NCBI GenBank assembly: GCA_964487545.1
Contig: CAZARI010000038.1
Coordinates: 1 to 28,294 of the forward strand
Direction of reading: 5' to 3'
Source: SKUL01 sp964487545
GTDB lineage: Bacteria; Bacteroidota; Bacteroidia; Flavobacteriales_D; SKUL01
DNA length: 28,294 nt
Below are positions 16,374 to 25,041 of the stretch, one piece after another; the first letter of the stretch is position 1, and the number at the start of each line of letters is the position of its first letter. The translations under genes were made by a program, and so were the position numbers. The notes below the pieces were generated by a model that was given only the letters and a program-made list of their open reading frames with translations, was not told the origin of the DNA and searched no databases.

Positions 16374-18392
16374 ATGAAATTTATTAAAACCCTATTCCTG
16401 AGCCTTGTATTGTTGGTTGCATACAACGGTATGCAAGCACAAGGAGCCGACCGATTCATTAAAGAGGCCGAAAATATGTTCGAGAATGAAGGATATTATG
16501 AGGCCATTGACCTTTATAAAAAAGCCTACGCCAAAGAAAGGGATGTGCAGGAAAAAGGCCGGTTGTTGTTTCAGGTTGCCGAAAGCTACCGTTTGGTGCT
16601 CGACACGGATCAGTCTGTAGTTTGGTACAATAGAGCAATAAGGGCTCGCCACGATAATCCAATGGCCTATTTCTGGATTGCTGAAGCCGAACGCAAGCGC
16701 GGTAACTTTGCCGAAGCCATTACCTATTATAACAGATATAAAGAGCAGGCACCGAATGCACGCGAAGTAGATCAGGCCATAGCGGAATGCGAGATGGCAC
16801 AGGAGTGGCTCGATAAACCAAAGCGATACTTAATTGAGCCGGAAGTTCAGTTGAATTCTCAGTACTTTGATTTCTCTCCAATCTGGGCGGATAACAAGAA
16901 CGAAATGATTTACTTCACCTCGTCGCGACCGGGTTCTGCCGGAGCCCGAATCGACGAGCGTACCGGACAAAACTATACCGATATTTATTTTTCGATCCGA
17001 GATAGAAAAGGGAAATGGAGCGAGCCCTATCCGCTCAACAATACGGTTAACACGCCACACAACGAAGGTTCTGCTGTATTAAATGCCCGTCGAAACACCA
17101 TGTATTTTACCCGCTGCCAGAGCCAGAAGGATAAAAGCCTGGGATGTGACATTTATACCGCCCGAAAAGTAGGGCAGAACTGGGGTGAAGCTCAGCTCAT
17201 CGAACTGAAACCCAAAAACGGCAACGAAGTATTTACCGTAGGTCACCCGGCCATTGATGGCAACGAAACCTTTATGATTTTTGCTGGCGATATTCCTGGT
17301 GGACATGGCGGGCGTGACTTGTGGGTTAGCACATACGATCGACGAGCAAAGAAGTGGGGGGATCCCGTGAACCTAGGTCCTGAAATCAATACCGCAAAGG
17401 ATGAAATGTTCCCTTATCTGCACGATAATGGAACGCTCTATTTTGCATCCGATGGCCACCCCGGAATGGGCGGACTGGATATGTTCAAAGCCGAATCAAC
17501 CGGCGAAATGACTTGGGGAGGTGTTGAAAATCTGAAGGCACCGCTCAATTCATCCGATCACGATTACGGGATTATTTTTGACGGGGAAGAGGATCAAGGA
17601 TTCTTTACCAGCGGACGGCCCGGCGGAACCGGCGGAGAAAACATCTGGAGCTTTAAAATGCCACCACTGGTGTTTGCACTGCAAGGAAATGTTTACGATA
17701 AAGAAACCATGGTGCCCATTCCCGAGGCCACCATTAAAGTGATTGGATCGGATGGATCATCATTCGAAGCAACTACCGACGACCACGGCGGATTTAATTT
17801 CGAAGAAAACGGAAACGAACGCTACATTAAGCCTGAAGTGAACTATTCAATGGATGTCAGTAAACAAGACTATCTCGTGGCCAAGGATCAAATCAGCACA
17901 TTGGGGGTTAAAGAATCAACCACCTTTGTTAAAGAGTTTTTTATCACCTACGTGGCCCGACCTGATGAAATTGAATTCCCGGAAGTGCGCTATGCATACG
18001 ACCGGTCTGAGCTGCTCGTAAATGAAGAAGTGAATTCTGAAGACTCCCTCGACTTCCTGTACCAAACATTGGTAGATAACCCAACGATTATTATTGAACT
18101 GCAGGCACACACCGACTCCCGCGGTAGCGATACGTACAACCTGGATCTTTCACAGCGCCGTGCGCAGGCTTGTGTAGACTACCTGATCTCAAAAGGAATT
18201 CCAACCGAACGAATGGTAGCCAGGGGATATGGTAAAAGCCGTTTGCGAATTACAGAAAGCCAGATTCAGGCGATGAAAACAAACGAAGAAAAAGAAGCGG
18301 CACACCAGAAAAACAGACGGACAGCTTTTGCTGTACTCAGTTTCGATTATCTGCCACAGGATAAAGTAGAAGACGATAACCAACCGAATTAA
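16374..18392 (+). CDS. OmpA-family protein with TPR, PD40 propeller and CRD-like domain (PorE-like)
   Basis: The protein has 672 residues from the ATG at 16374; a GTG at 16317 lies upstream of the promoter -7 element and is rejected. Residues 1-23 are a signal peptide (MKFIKTLFLSLVLLVAYNGM, then QAQ), with no lipobox Cys. TPR repeats span about 27-150. A PD40/WD40-like propeller spans about 165-425, with repeats such as MIYFTSSRPGS, TMYFTRC, TLYFASDGHPGMGGLDMF and GFFTSGRPGGTGGENIW. A carboxypeptidase-regulatory-like beta domain lies near 430-520. An OmpA C-terminal peptidoglycan-binding domain fills about 565-665 (LQAHTDSRGSDTYN, LSQRRAQACVDYL). This order is that of PorE, a T9SS part that ties the machine to peptidoglycan, but Bacteroidota carry many paralogues and PorE is a lipoprotein, so orthology is unproven. 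Confidence 0.92.
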   Translation: MKFIKTLFLSLVLLVAYNGMQAQGADRFIKEAENMFENEGYYEAIDLYKKAYAKERDVQEKGRLLFQVAESYRLVLDTDQSVVWYNRAIRARHDNPMAYFWIAEAERKRGNFAEAITYYNRYKEQAPNAREVDQAIAECEMAQEWLDKPKRYLIEPEVQLNSQYFDFSPIWADNKNEMIYFTSSRPGSAGARIDERTGQNYTDIYFSIRDRKGKWSEPYPLNNTVNTPHNEGSAVLNARRNTMYFTRCQSQKDKSLGCDIYTARKVGQNWGEAQLIELKPKNGNEVFTVGHPAIDGNETFMIFAGDIPGGHGGRDLWVSTYDRRAKKWGDPVNLGPEINTAKDEMFPYLHDNGTLYFASDGHPGMGGLDMFKAESTGEMTWGGVENLKAPLNSSDHDYGIIFDGEEDQGFFTSGRPGGTGGENIWSFKMPPLVFALQGNVYDKETMVPIPEATIKVIGSDGSSFEATTDDHGGFNFEENGNERYIKPEVNYSMDVSKQDYLVAKDQISTLGVKESTTFVKEFFITYVARPDEIEFPEVRYAYDRSELLVNEEVNSEDSLDFLYQTLVDNPTIIIELQAHTDSRGSDTYNLDLSQRRAQACVDYLISKGIPTERMVARGYGKSRLRITESQIQAMKTNEEKEAAHQKNRRTAFAVLSFDYLPQDKVEDDNQPN

Positions 18393-18413
18393 CAGCCATA
18401 TTTAACTAAGCGG

Positions 18414-18456
18414 AAAAGCGTTTTGGCTGATAGGGCTGAAATGCTTTTTCCTTTTT
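18414..18456 (+). terminator. Rho-independent terminator between OmpA-family gene and purM
   Basis: Bases 18414-18427 pair with 18435-18448 over 14 pairs (four G-T or T-G), with a 7-base loop. The T-rich tail runs to 18456, broken by CC. The purM ATG is 10 bases beyond, leaving little room for a separate promoter. Confidence 0.8.
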
Positions 18457-18466
18457 AATTGCTTTA

Positions 18467-19636
18467 ATGACAGCTTCAAGATATCAGAACCGAGGAGTGT
18501 CGCACGCCAAAGAAGATGTTCATGCAGCCATTGCAAACATCGATAAAGGCTTATTCCCAAAAGCATTTTGCAAAATCTTACCCGACTATCTCGGAAACGA
18601 CTCCGAATATTGCGTAGTAATGCATGCAGATGGAGCCGGAACAAAAAGTGCACTGGCTTACATGTATTGGAAACAAACCGGCGACCTTTCGGTGTGGAAA
18701 GGCATTGCACAGGATGCGTTGATCATGAATATCGACGATCTGCTCTGTGTCGGAGCCATTGATAATATCATCGTTTCTTCCACCATCGGTAGAAATAAAA
18801 ATCTGATTCCCGGTGAGGTAATAGCTGAAATTATTAACGGCACCGAATCTCTGCTCGATGAACTGCGCACCCACGGAATAGGAATTTACCTGGCGGGTGG
18901 AGAAACTGCCGATGTGGGCGATTTGGTTCGGACCATTATTGTCGATTCAACAGTGGTGTGCCGCATGAAACGAAGCGACGTAATTGATAACGCGCGAATC
19001 AAAGCGGGCAATGTGGTGGTGGGGCTGGCTTCGTTTGGGCAGGCTAACTACGAAAAAGAATATAACGGTGGAATGGGATCCAATGGTTTGACCTCGGCGC
19101 GTCACGACGTGTTTGAGAAGCGTCTCGCCAAAATGTTTCCCGAGTCTTTTGATCCTGCCATTTCTGATGATCTGGTTTATAGCGGAACAAAGTCGCTTAC
19201 AGATGCTGTTGAAGGGCTGCCACTCGATGCTGGAAAACTCGTGCTGTCGCCAACACGCACATACGCCCCGGTGATCAGAAAAGTGCTTGCTGAACTGAGC
19301 GGAAAGATCGACGGAATGGTACATTGCAGTGGAGGCGCACAAACCAAAGTGCTGCACTTTATCGAGAAACTGCACGTCATAAAAGACAATCTTTTTCCGG
19401 TGCCGCCGCTTTTTAATCTCATTCAAGCAGAGTCCCAAACCGACTGGAGAGAAATGTACGCCGTGTTTAATATGGGGCACCGCATGGAAATATACACTGA
19501 CCAGGAAACGGCCGCAAGCGTCATCGACATTGCAGCTTCATTCGGTGTCGATGCGAGAATAGTGGGAAGGGTGCTGGAGGGCGATGCGCCCCAGGTTACC
19601 ATAGAAAGTGAAAACGGAACATTCAATTACCGATAA
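18467..19636 (+). CDS. purM: Phosphoribosylformylglycinamidine cyclo-ligase (AIR synthetase)
   Basis: This 389-residue cytoplasmic enzyme closes the imidazole ring in purine synthesis (FGAM + ATP to AIR). It is longer than the roughly 345-residue E. coli protein, as is usual in Bacteroidota. Visible family blocks are the N-terminal glycine-rich YQNRGVSHAKEDVH, the HADGAGTKSALA strand with its conserved D-G-x-G-T-K, DALIMNIDDLLCVGA, YLAGGETADVGDLV, and GMGSNGLTSARHDVF. It begins a close-packed run: its stop codon is directly followed by the prfA ATG. No good promoter is seen between the terminator and the ATG, so it may depend on read-through or on a promoter that does not fit the consensus. 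Confidence 0.95.
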   Translation: MTASRYQNRGVSHAKEDVHAAIANIDKGLFPKAFCKILPDYLGNDSEYCVVMHADGAGTKSALAYMYWKQTGDLSVWKGIAQDALIMNIDDLLCVGAIDNIIVSSTIGRNKNLIPGEVIAEIINGTESLLDELRTHGIGIYLAGGETADVGDLVRTIIVDSTVVCRMKRSDVIDNARIKAGNVVVGLASFGQANYEKEYNGGMGSNGLTSARHDVFEKRLAKMFPESFDPAISDDLVYSGTKSLTDAVEGLPLDAGKLVLSPTRTYAPVIRKVLAELSGKIDGMVHCSGGAQTKVLHFIEKLHVIKDNLFPVPPLFNLIQAESQTDWREMYAVFNMGHRMEIYTDQETAASVIDIAASFGVDARIVGRVLEGDAPQVTIESENGTFNYR

Positions 19637-20722
19637 ATGAGTAGAGAGCTATTGAATAAGTTGGGATTTATCGTTGAGCGCCGCCATGAGGTGGCCAAGA
19701 TGATTGTTGACCCCGGGGTTATTGCCGATCAAAAAAAATATGCACAGCTATCCAAGGAGTATAAAGATCTAGGCGAAATCGAAATCGCTTATAATGAATA
19801 CAAAGATATTCTCGATAACATCGATTCTTCAAAGCAAATTCTGAAAGAGGAGAAAGACGAAGAATTTCGCGAGATGGCTAAAACAGAATTGTCGGAATTG
19901 GAAACACAGGAAACCGACATGCAGGAAAAAGTAAAGCTGCTGCTGATTCCGAAAGACCCCGAAGATGCTAAGAATGCCATTATGGAGATTCGCGCAGGCA
20001 CGGGTGGGGATGAAGCCAGTATTTTTGCTGGCGACCTCTATCGGATGTATACCAGATACTGTGACCAAATGAATTGGAAAATAGAACTGGTAGAAGCCAA
20101 CCACGGCACATCTGGAGGGTACAAGGAGATTATCTTTAACGTCACCGGAAATGATGTGTACGGAAAGCTGAAATATGAAGCGGGAGTTCACCGTGTTCAA
20201 CGGGTTCCACAAACCGAAACACAAGGAAGGGTGCACACATCGGCTTCAACAGTAATGGTGCTGCCCGAAGCCGAAGAGTTTGATGTGGAAGTAAAGGAGT
20301 CTGATCTGCGTGTCGATTCCTATTGTTCGTCCGGCCCTGGAGGACAGTCGGTAAACACCACTTATTCGGCCATTCGCCTCACCCACCTACCAACCGGAAT
20401 TGTGGCGCAGTGTCAGGACCAGAAATCAAAACTCAAGAATTACGAAAAAGCGCTATCGGTACTTCGGTCACGGATTTATGAACGCGAACTTCAGAAAAAA
20501 CTGGAAGCCGATGCCGCTTTGCGAAAAACAATGGTTTCGTCGGGCGACCGCTCGGCAAAAATCAGAACCTATAACTACCCCCAGGGAAGAGTCACCGATC
20601 ACCGTATTAATCTGACACTGTATAACCTGCCCGATCTCCTGAACGGCGACATCGGCGAAATCATCGATGCCTTAAAGCTTGCCGAAAACGCAGAAAAATT
20701 AAAAGCAGGTTCGCAGCAATAA
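19637..20722 (+). CDS. prfA: Peptide chain release factor 1
   Basis: This 361-residue factor reads UAA and UAG stop codons and releases the finished peptide. Residues 235-237 are the GGQ motif in SSGPGGQSVNTT, which acts in the peptidyl-transferase centre. The stop-codon reading tripeptide is P191-Q-T193 in RVPQTETQGR, the P-x-T form of RF1 that separates it from RF2 (SPF). The gene starts on the base after the purM stop with no gap and no Shine-Dalgarno sequence, so coupled translation is likely. pyrF begins 4 bases after its stop. No prmC is seen in the window. Confidence 0.97.
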   Translation: MSRELLNKLGFIVERRHEVAKMIVDPGVIADQKKYAQLSKEYKDLGEIEIAYNEYKDILDNIDSSKQILKEEKDEEFREMAKTELSELETQETDMQEKVKLLLIPKDPEDAKNAIMEIRAGTGGDEASIFAGDLYRMYTRYCDQMNWKIELVEANHGTSGGYKEIIFNVTGNDVYGKLKYEAGVHRVQRVPQTETQGRVHTSASTVMVLPEAEEFDVEVKESDLRVDSYCSSGPGGQSVNTTYSAIRLTHLPTGIVAQCQDQKSKLKNYEKALSVLRSRIYERELQKKLEADAALRKTMVSSGDRSAKIRTYNYPQGRVTDHRINLTLYNLPDLLNGDIGEIIDALKLAENAEKLKAGSQQ

Positions 20723-20726
20723 AGCC

Positions 20727-21551
20727 ATGACCAAAACGCAGTTAATCGAAGCCATCAAAAGCAAACGCAGCTTTTTGTGCGTTGGGCTTGATACCGATAT
20801 CCACCGGATTCCTAAAAAATTTCTTCAGTACGACAACCCGGTGCTCGAATTCAACAAGGCGATCATTGATCTCACCGCGCCATATTGTGTGGCCTATAAA
20901 CCCAACACCGCGTTTTACGAGCGCGATGGCTGGAAAGGCTGGAAAACCCTCGAAGAAACATTTCACCACATACCTGAAGGGGTTTTTAAAATCGCCGATG
21001 CCAAGCGGGGAGACATTGGAAATACCTCCGAACATTATGCCCGGGCTTTTTTCGAAAACATGAATGCCGATTCAGTAACCGTGGCACCTTACATGGGAAA
21101 CGATTCGGTTGCTCCTTTTCTAAAGTGGAAAGATAAATGGGTGATCCTGCTTGCAATAACATCCAATGCCGGCAGTCATGATTTTCAATTGCAATCGCTT
21201 GATAATGGAGGTTTGTTGTACGAAAGGGTGGTTAAAACCGCCACCGGATGGGGCACTTCAGAACAAATGATGTTTGTGGTTGGGGCAACTACAGGCGACC
21301 ATATTCGCAAAATGCGAACCTTGGCACCAGATTACTTTTTTCTTGTTCCCGGAGTGGGCGCACAAGGAGGAGATTTGCATCAGGTAGCCCAAAATGGAAT
21401 GACCAAAGATTGCGGATTATTGGTGAACCTTTCTCGGTCAGTAATTTATGCCGATAATTCTGCTAATTTTGAAGAGGCGGTCGTTTCTGCCTGTAAACAA
21501 ATTCAACAGGAAATGGAACAATTGCTGATTCGACACCACGTGGTGCCGTAA
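20727..21551 (+). CDS. pyrF: Orotidine 5'-phosphate decarboxylase
   Basis: This 274-residue cytoplasmic enzyme makes UMP from OMP, the last step of pyrimidine synthesis. The N-terminal strand FLCVGLDTDIHRIPKKF carries the first conserved Asp, and the catalytic group is D91-A-K93 in DAKRGDIGNT, the form of the longer (type 2) enzymes. VPYMGNDSV-like text (APYMGNDSVAPFL) and VPGVGAQGGD give the later phosphate-binding region. It lies in a run with prfA (4-base gap) and the DUF2851 gene (16-base gap), so purine and pyrimidine steps share one transcription unit here with a release factor. Confidence 0.96.
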   Translation: MTKTQLIEAIKSKRSFLCVGLDTDIHRIPKKFLQYDNPVLEFNKAIIDLTAPYCVAYKPNTAFYERDGWKGWKTLEETFHHIPEGVFKIADAKRGDIGNTSEHYARAFFENMNADSVTVAPYMGNDSVAPFLKWKDKWVILLAITSNAGSHDFQLQSLDNGGLLYERVVKTATGWGTSEQMMFVVGATTGDHIRKMRTLAPDYFFLVPGVGAQGGDLHQVAQNGMTKDCGLLVNLSRSVIYADNSANFEEAVVSACKQIQQEMEQLLIRHHVVP

Positions 21552-21567
21552 ATCAAAAGCAGCAGTT

Positions 21568-22866
21568 ATGTTACAGGAGGAGTTTCTACATCACATCTGG
21601 AAATTCGGCCTTTTTAATCAACGAGAGTTAACCACGATTGATGGCCGTTCCGTCCGTATTGTTCATCCCGGTCAGCATAACCACCACGCCGGCCCCGACT
21701 TTTTTAATGCGCAGATTGTCATTGCCGATACCACTTGGGCCGGAAATGTCGAAATTCATGTGAACGAAAAAGAATGGTACCGTCATGGACATCAAAACGA
21801 CGCGGCCTATAATAACGTGGTGCTTCATGTGGTGTTTCATGCCGGCGGAGAAAGCGTAAATGCGCTTGGAAACGATATTCCAGTGGTGGAACTCGCAGGA
21901 AGGGTTTCTCGCAGACAAATCGACTTATATCAATCATTTCTCACCAGCAAACAATACATCGCCTGTGAAAACAGCCTGGCAACAGTAGATGAAATCATTA
22001 AATTCAGTTGGCTGGATCGCTTGCTTGTGGAGCGGCTCGAGCGCAAATCGGAAGCAGTGCTTTATCGACTGGATCGAAACACAGGAAACTGGCAACAAAC
22101 ACTGTTTGAGCAATTGGCCGTAAATTTTGGTTTTAAAGTCAATGCGCAGCCGATGGAAATGCTGGCGCGTAGCATTCCAGTAAAACTAATCGCCAAGTAT
22201 CAGCACAGTTTGGTGTTGATTGAGTCCCTGCTCTTTGGTCAGGCAGGATTTCTCGAAGATCAATTTCAAGAAACCTACCCGATTCAGCTTCAAAATGAAT
22301 ACAGCTTTTTGCAAAAAAAGCACCGGTTGATAGCGATGAATAATGTGAGCTGGAAATTTGGCCGGATGCGTCCGGCAAATTTCCCAACCATTCGGCTGGC
22401 ACAGTTCGCATCCTTGCTGCACCAATCCGAAGGGTTGTTTTCAGCCATTATCGATCAACCCAACGTGAAATTGTTGGCAAAAATGTTTGAGGTATCCGCT
22501 TCAACCTATTGGAATGATCATCATCACTTCGGTAAAACTGGAGTGCGTGTGAACGAGAAACGGCTCGGTAAAAGTTCTGGCGAAAGCATTCTGATCAATA
22601 CCGTGCTGCCATTTTTATTCGCATACAGTAAACGCAACGACAGTCAGGAGCACCTGGATAAAGCCCTTGAACTGGCCGAAATAATTCCTGCCGAAGAAAA
22701 TAGCGTGATTCGAAAAATGGGCACGCTGGGATTTATAGCCGACAACGCGGCCAGAACCCAATCGTTATTGGAATTGAAGTCGCAGTATTGTGATTCAAAG
22801 AAATGTTTAAATTGCGCCATCGGAAACCAACTACTGAAAACCGTAACAAATGATTTCAGCAATTAA
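21568..22866 (+). CDS. DUF2851 family protein, function unknown
   Basis: The 432-residue protein matches the DUF2851 family, conserved in Bacteroidota with no assigned role. The N-terminal part has the family block HPGQHNHHAGPDFFNAQI, then TWAGNVEIHVNEKEWYRHGH and VVLHVVFH, rich in His and Asp, which resembles a metal-dependent nuclease-like fold; that reading is tentative. The C-terminus has a CDSKKCLNCAIG cysteine cluster (three Cys in ten residues), which could bind metal. There is no signal peptide or TM helix. It is packed behind pyrF and overlaps the PspC-like gene by 17 bases. Confidence 0.85.
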   Translation: MLQEEFLHHIWKFGLFNQRELTTIDGRSVRIVHPGQHNHHAGPDFFNAQIVIADTTWAGNVEIHVNEKEWYRHGHQNDAAYNNVVLHVVFHAGGESVNALGNDIPVVELAGRVSRRQIDLYQSFLTSKQYIACENSLATVDEIIKFSWLDRLLVERLERKSEAVLYRLDRNTGNWQQTLFEQLAVNFGFKVNAQPMEMLARSIPVKLIAKYQHSLVLIESLLFGQAGFLEDQFQETYPIQLQNEYSFLQKKHRLIAMNNVSWKFGRMRPANFPTIRLAQFASLLHQSEGLFSAIIDQPNVKLLAKMFEVSASTYWNDHHHFGKTGVRVNEKRLGKSSGESILINTVLPFLFAYSKRNDSQEHLDKALELAEIIPAEENSVIRKMGTLGFIADNAARTQSLLELKSQYCDSKKCLNCAIGNQLLKTVTNDFSN

Positions 22867-23074
22867 AGCTTTTTTCGAAAAGCAGTCCTTTGGGGTCTGC
22901 ACTTGGTGGGGAGAAAAATTGAGGATAAAAACCAGCGACATCCGTTTGTTTTTTATCTACGTATCATTTCTTACGCTAGGTTCTCCACTGATTATTTATC
23001 TCGCCATGGCTTTCCTGCTCGAGCACAAAGAATACTTTAAGCTGCGCGGAAGAAAGTCCGTATGGGATATATAG
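22850..23074 (+). CDS. Small PspC-domain membrane protein
   Basis: The 74-residue protein has one PspC-like unit: FGVCTWWGEKLRIKTSDIRLFFIYVSF-type text split around a turn (F-G-V-C, then D-I-R-L), followed by one or two hydrophobic segments (about 30-57) and a basic tail (HKEYFKLRGRK). PspC proteins of stress-response systems sit in the inner membrane, but this short form lacks any partner psp gene here, and its role is unknown. Its ATG lies 17 bases inside the DUF2851 gene, so the two are likely to be translated together. Confidence 0.8.
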   Translation: MISAIKAFFEKQSFGVCTWWGEKLRIKTSDIRLFFIYVSFLTLGSPLIIYLAMAFLLEHKEYFKLRGRKSVWDI

Positions 23075-23185
23075 TCCATATCCGAAAAGGTCAATTTTAG
23101 CTCACTGTCTTGCCATGGATAAAATGGCCATACAGCATCGCAGTCGTTATACGGGTTTTCGCTTTGCCCCGCTTTTGAAGTTTAA

Positions 23186-23215
23186 TTGCATAACTCATGT
23201 TTTTTTGCAATTTTG
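23186..23215 (+). promoter_or_regulatory. Probable promoter of the alanine symporter gene
   Basis: TTG at 23186-23188, a 19-base spacer and CAATTTTG at 23208-23215 match the consensus at all but the first base of the -7 element. The ATG is 26 bases downstream, in a 167 bp gap. Confidence 0.5.
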
Positions 23216-23241
23216 CCCACTCCAATCCGTAACCAGACATT

Positions 23242-25029
23242 ATGCGAAAAATTCTTCTTCCCTTTTTTTTACTCTTTGTCCTGAATTCGTACGCGCAACT
23301 TGATGCCCGTCTCGAGGTTGAAAACCCTTCGCAAGAGATCAATGACGGCTTTGCTCAGGTAATCGTTTACAGCGGAGAACCACCCTTTACCTATAAATGG
23401 TCAGATAAGGGCACTTCACTTGAATCAGCCACTTGTTCAGGTCTCACCGAAAATCACGCTTTCACGGTAATCGTAACTGATGCTTCTGGTCAGCAAGTTG
23501 AGCTTTCAGGAGAAGTCCAGGCCGAATCCATAGAAGAAAACCTGAATGCATTTTTTATTCCGGTGGTAGATAAAATCGGTGGCTTTTTATTCTGGGATCC
23601 ATTTGCATTCATTGGCATCTATGATCCGGTAATTTATAACCCAGATGGCAGTCCCGTTTTGTACCCCAATGGTGATGTTAAAACCCAGGCAGTGCCGTTT
23701 ATTGTGGTGTGGTTGATGATAGGGGCCCTGTTTTTTACAATCCGAATGAGGTTCATTAACTTTCGCGGGGTGCGCCACGCTATTGAGCTGCTGCAAGGAA
23801 AATTTGATAATCCCGACACCAAAGGAGAGGTCTCGCACTTTCAGGCTTTAACAACTGCACTTTCAGCAACTGTTGGTTTGGGGAATATAGCCGGAGTTGC
23901 AATAGCCATTTCGGTAGGAGGGCCGGGAGCAACGTTTTGGCTTATTTGTGCAGGAATTCTCGGCATGGCCAGTAAGTTCACTGAATGCACCCTTGGAGTG
24001 AAATATCGTTTTATTGATGAAAACGGAGAAGTCAGTGGCGGTCCGATGTACTATTTAAGCCGTGCCCTTAACCTCCGAGGCATGGGCGGGTTGGGTAAAG
24101 TTCTTGCTGTAATGTTCGCCATTCTCTGTGTCGGAGGCTCGCTAGGCGGAGGAAACATGTTTCAGGCAAATCAGGCTTGGGCCCAAACGGCCAGCAAAGT
24201 TCCTTTTTTCCTCGAAAATCGCGCATTATTCGGGGTTATTCTTGCCGCGTTCGTTGGGCTGGTTATTATTGGCGGAATTAGAAGTATTGCTAAAGTTACA
24301 GATAAGATTGTTCCCATAATGGTAGGGATGTATGTCGGTGTATCGTTGATTATCATATTCAGCAATATCGCCTATATTGGTGATGCCTTTGCGCTGATTA
24401 TTAACGGAGCCTTTTCTCCAGATGCCATGAAGGGTGGTTTTATCGGCGTGCTGATTGTCGGATTTCAGCGGGCAGCATTTTCGAATGAGGCAGGTGTGGG
24501 GTCGGCGCCTATTGCTCACGCTGCATGTAAAACGGATGAGCCGGTGAGCGAAGGGATTGTCGCTTTGTTGGAACCTTTTATCGATACCGTAGTGGTTTGC
24601 ACCATGACCGCGCTGGTGTTGATCTTTACGGGATATGCTGTGGATACACAGGGTCTTGAGGGAACTGAGCTCACTTCAGCCGCCTATAGCAGTGTTTTTA
24701 GCTGGTTTGACTGGATACTGTTGATCGCGATCTTCCTTTTTGCTTTCAGTACCATGGTGTCCTGGTCATACTACGGACTAAAAGCCTGGACCTATTTATT
24801 TGGTCATGGGCGACTGAAAGCCAATATCTACAAATCAATTTTTCTGGTGTTTGTGGTAATCGGTTCGTCTACCAGTCTGGGGGCAGTGCTCGATTTTTCC
24901 GACCTGATGATTCTTGGGATGGCCTTTCCAAATATATTGGGTCTGATCATTCTGGCGGGTGAAGTGAAACATGATCTGGATGACTATTTAAAACGGGTGC
25001 GTACTGGTGTAATACGTAGATTCCAATGA
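23242..25029 (+). CDS. Alanine:cation symporter family (AGCS) protein with N-terminal Ig-like ectodomain
   Basis: The protein has 595 residues. Residues 1-18 look like a signal peptide (FFLLFVLNSYA-Q). Residues about 22-95 form an Ig/SprB-like domain (VYSGEPPFTYKWSD, then FTVIVTDASGQ), which should face the periplasm. A linker follows to about 150. The rest is a sodium/alanine symporter with about ten TM helices: ALSATVGLGNIAGVAIAISV, GGPGATFWLICAGILGMASK and GFQRAAFSNEAGVGSAPIAH are family signature stretches, and WSYYGLKAWTYLFG lies near the end. It probably imports alanine or glycine with Na+. AGCS proteins of Bacteroidota often carry an extended N-terminus; an added Ig-like domain is less usual. 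The helix-hairpin-helix gene starts 12 bases after the stop. Confidence 0.92.
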   Translation: MRKILLPFFLLFVLNSYAQLDARLEVENPSQEINDGFAQVIVYSGEPPFTYKWSDKGTSLESATCSGLTENHAFTVIVTDASGQQVELSGEVQAESIEENLNAFFIPVVDKIGGFLFWDPFAFIGIYDPVIYNPDGSPVLYPNGDVKTQAVPFIVVWLMIGALFFTIRMRFINFRGVRHAIELLQGKFDNPDTKGEVSHFQALTTALSATVGLGNIAGVAIAISVGGPGATFWLICAGILGMASKFTECTLGVKYRFIDENGEVSGGPMYYLSRALNLRGMGGLGKVLAVMFAILCVGGSLGGGNMFQANQAWAQTASKVPFFLENRALFGVILAAFVGLVIIGGIRSIAKVTDKIVPIMVGMYVGVSLIIIFSNIAYIGDAFALIINGAFSPDAMKGGFIGVLIVGFQRAAFSNEAGVGSAPIAHAACKTDEPVSEGIVALLEPFIDTVVVCTMTALVLIFTGYAVDTQGLEGTELTSAAYSSVFSWFDWILLIAIFLFAFSTMVSWSYYGLKAWTYLFGHGRLKANIYKSIFLVFVVIGSSTSLGAVLDFSDLMILGMAFPNILGLIILAGEVKHDLDDYLKRVRTGVIRRFQ

Positions 25030-25041
25030 GTATTTTGAGTT

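Noticed and set aside
18947..19480. 177-codon open frame on the minus strand
   Set aside because: It is antisense to purM, which is complete and well conserved; the product looks like random sequence.
23060..23085. Small inverted repeat (TATGG...CCATA) around the stop of the PspC-like gene
   Set aside because: Only five pairs and no T-tract, so it is too weak to call a terminator.
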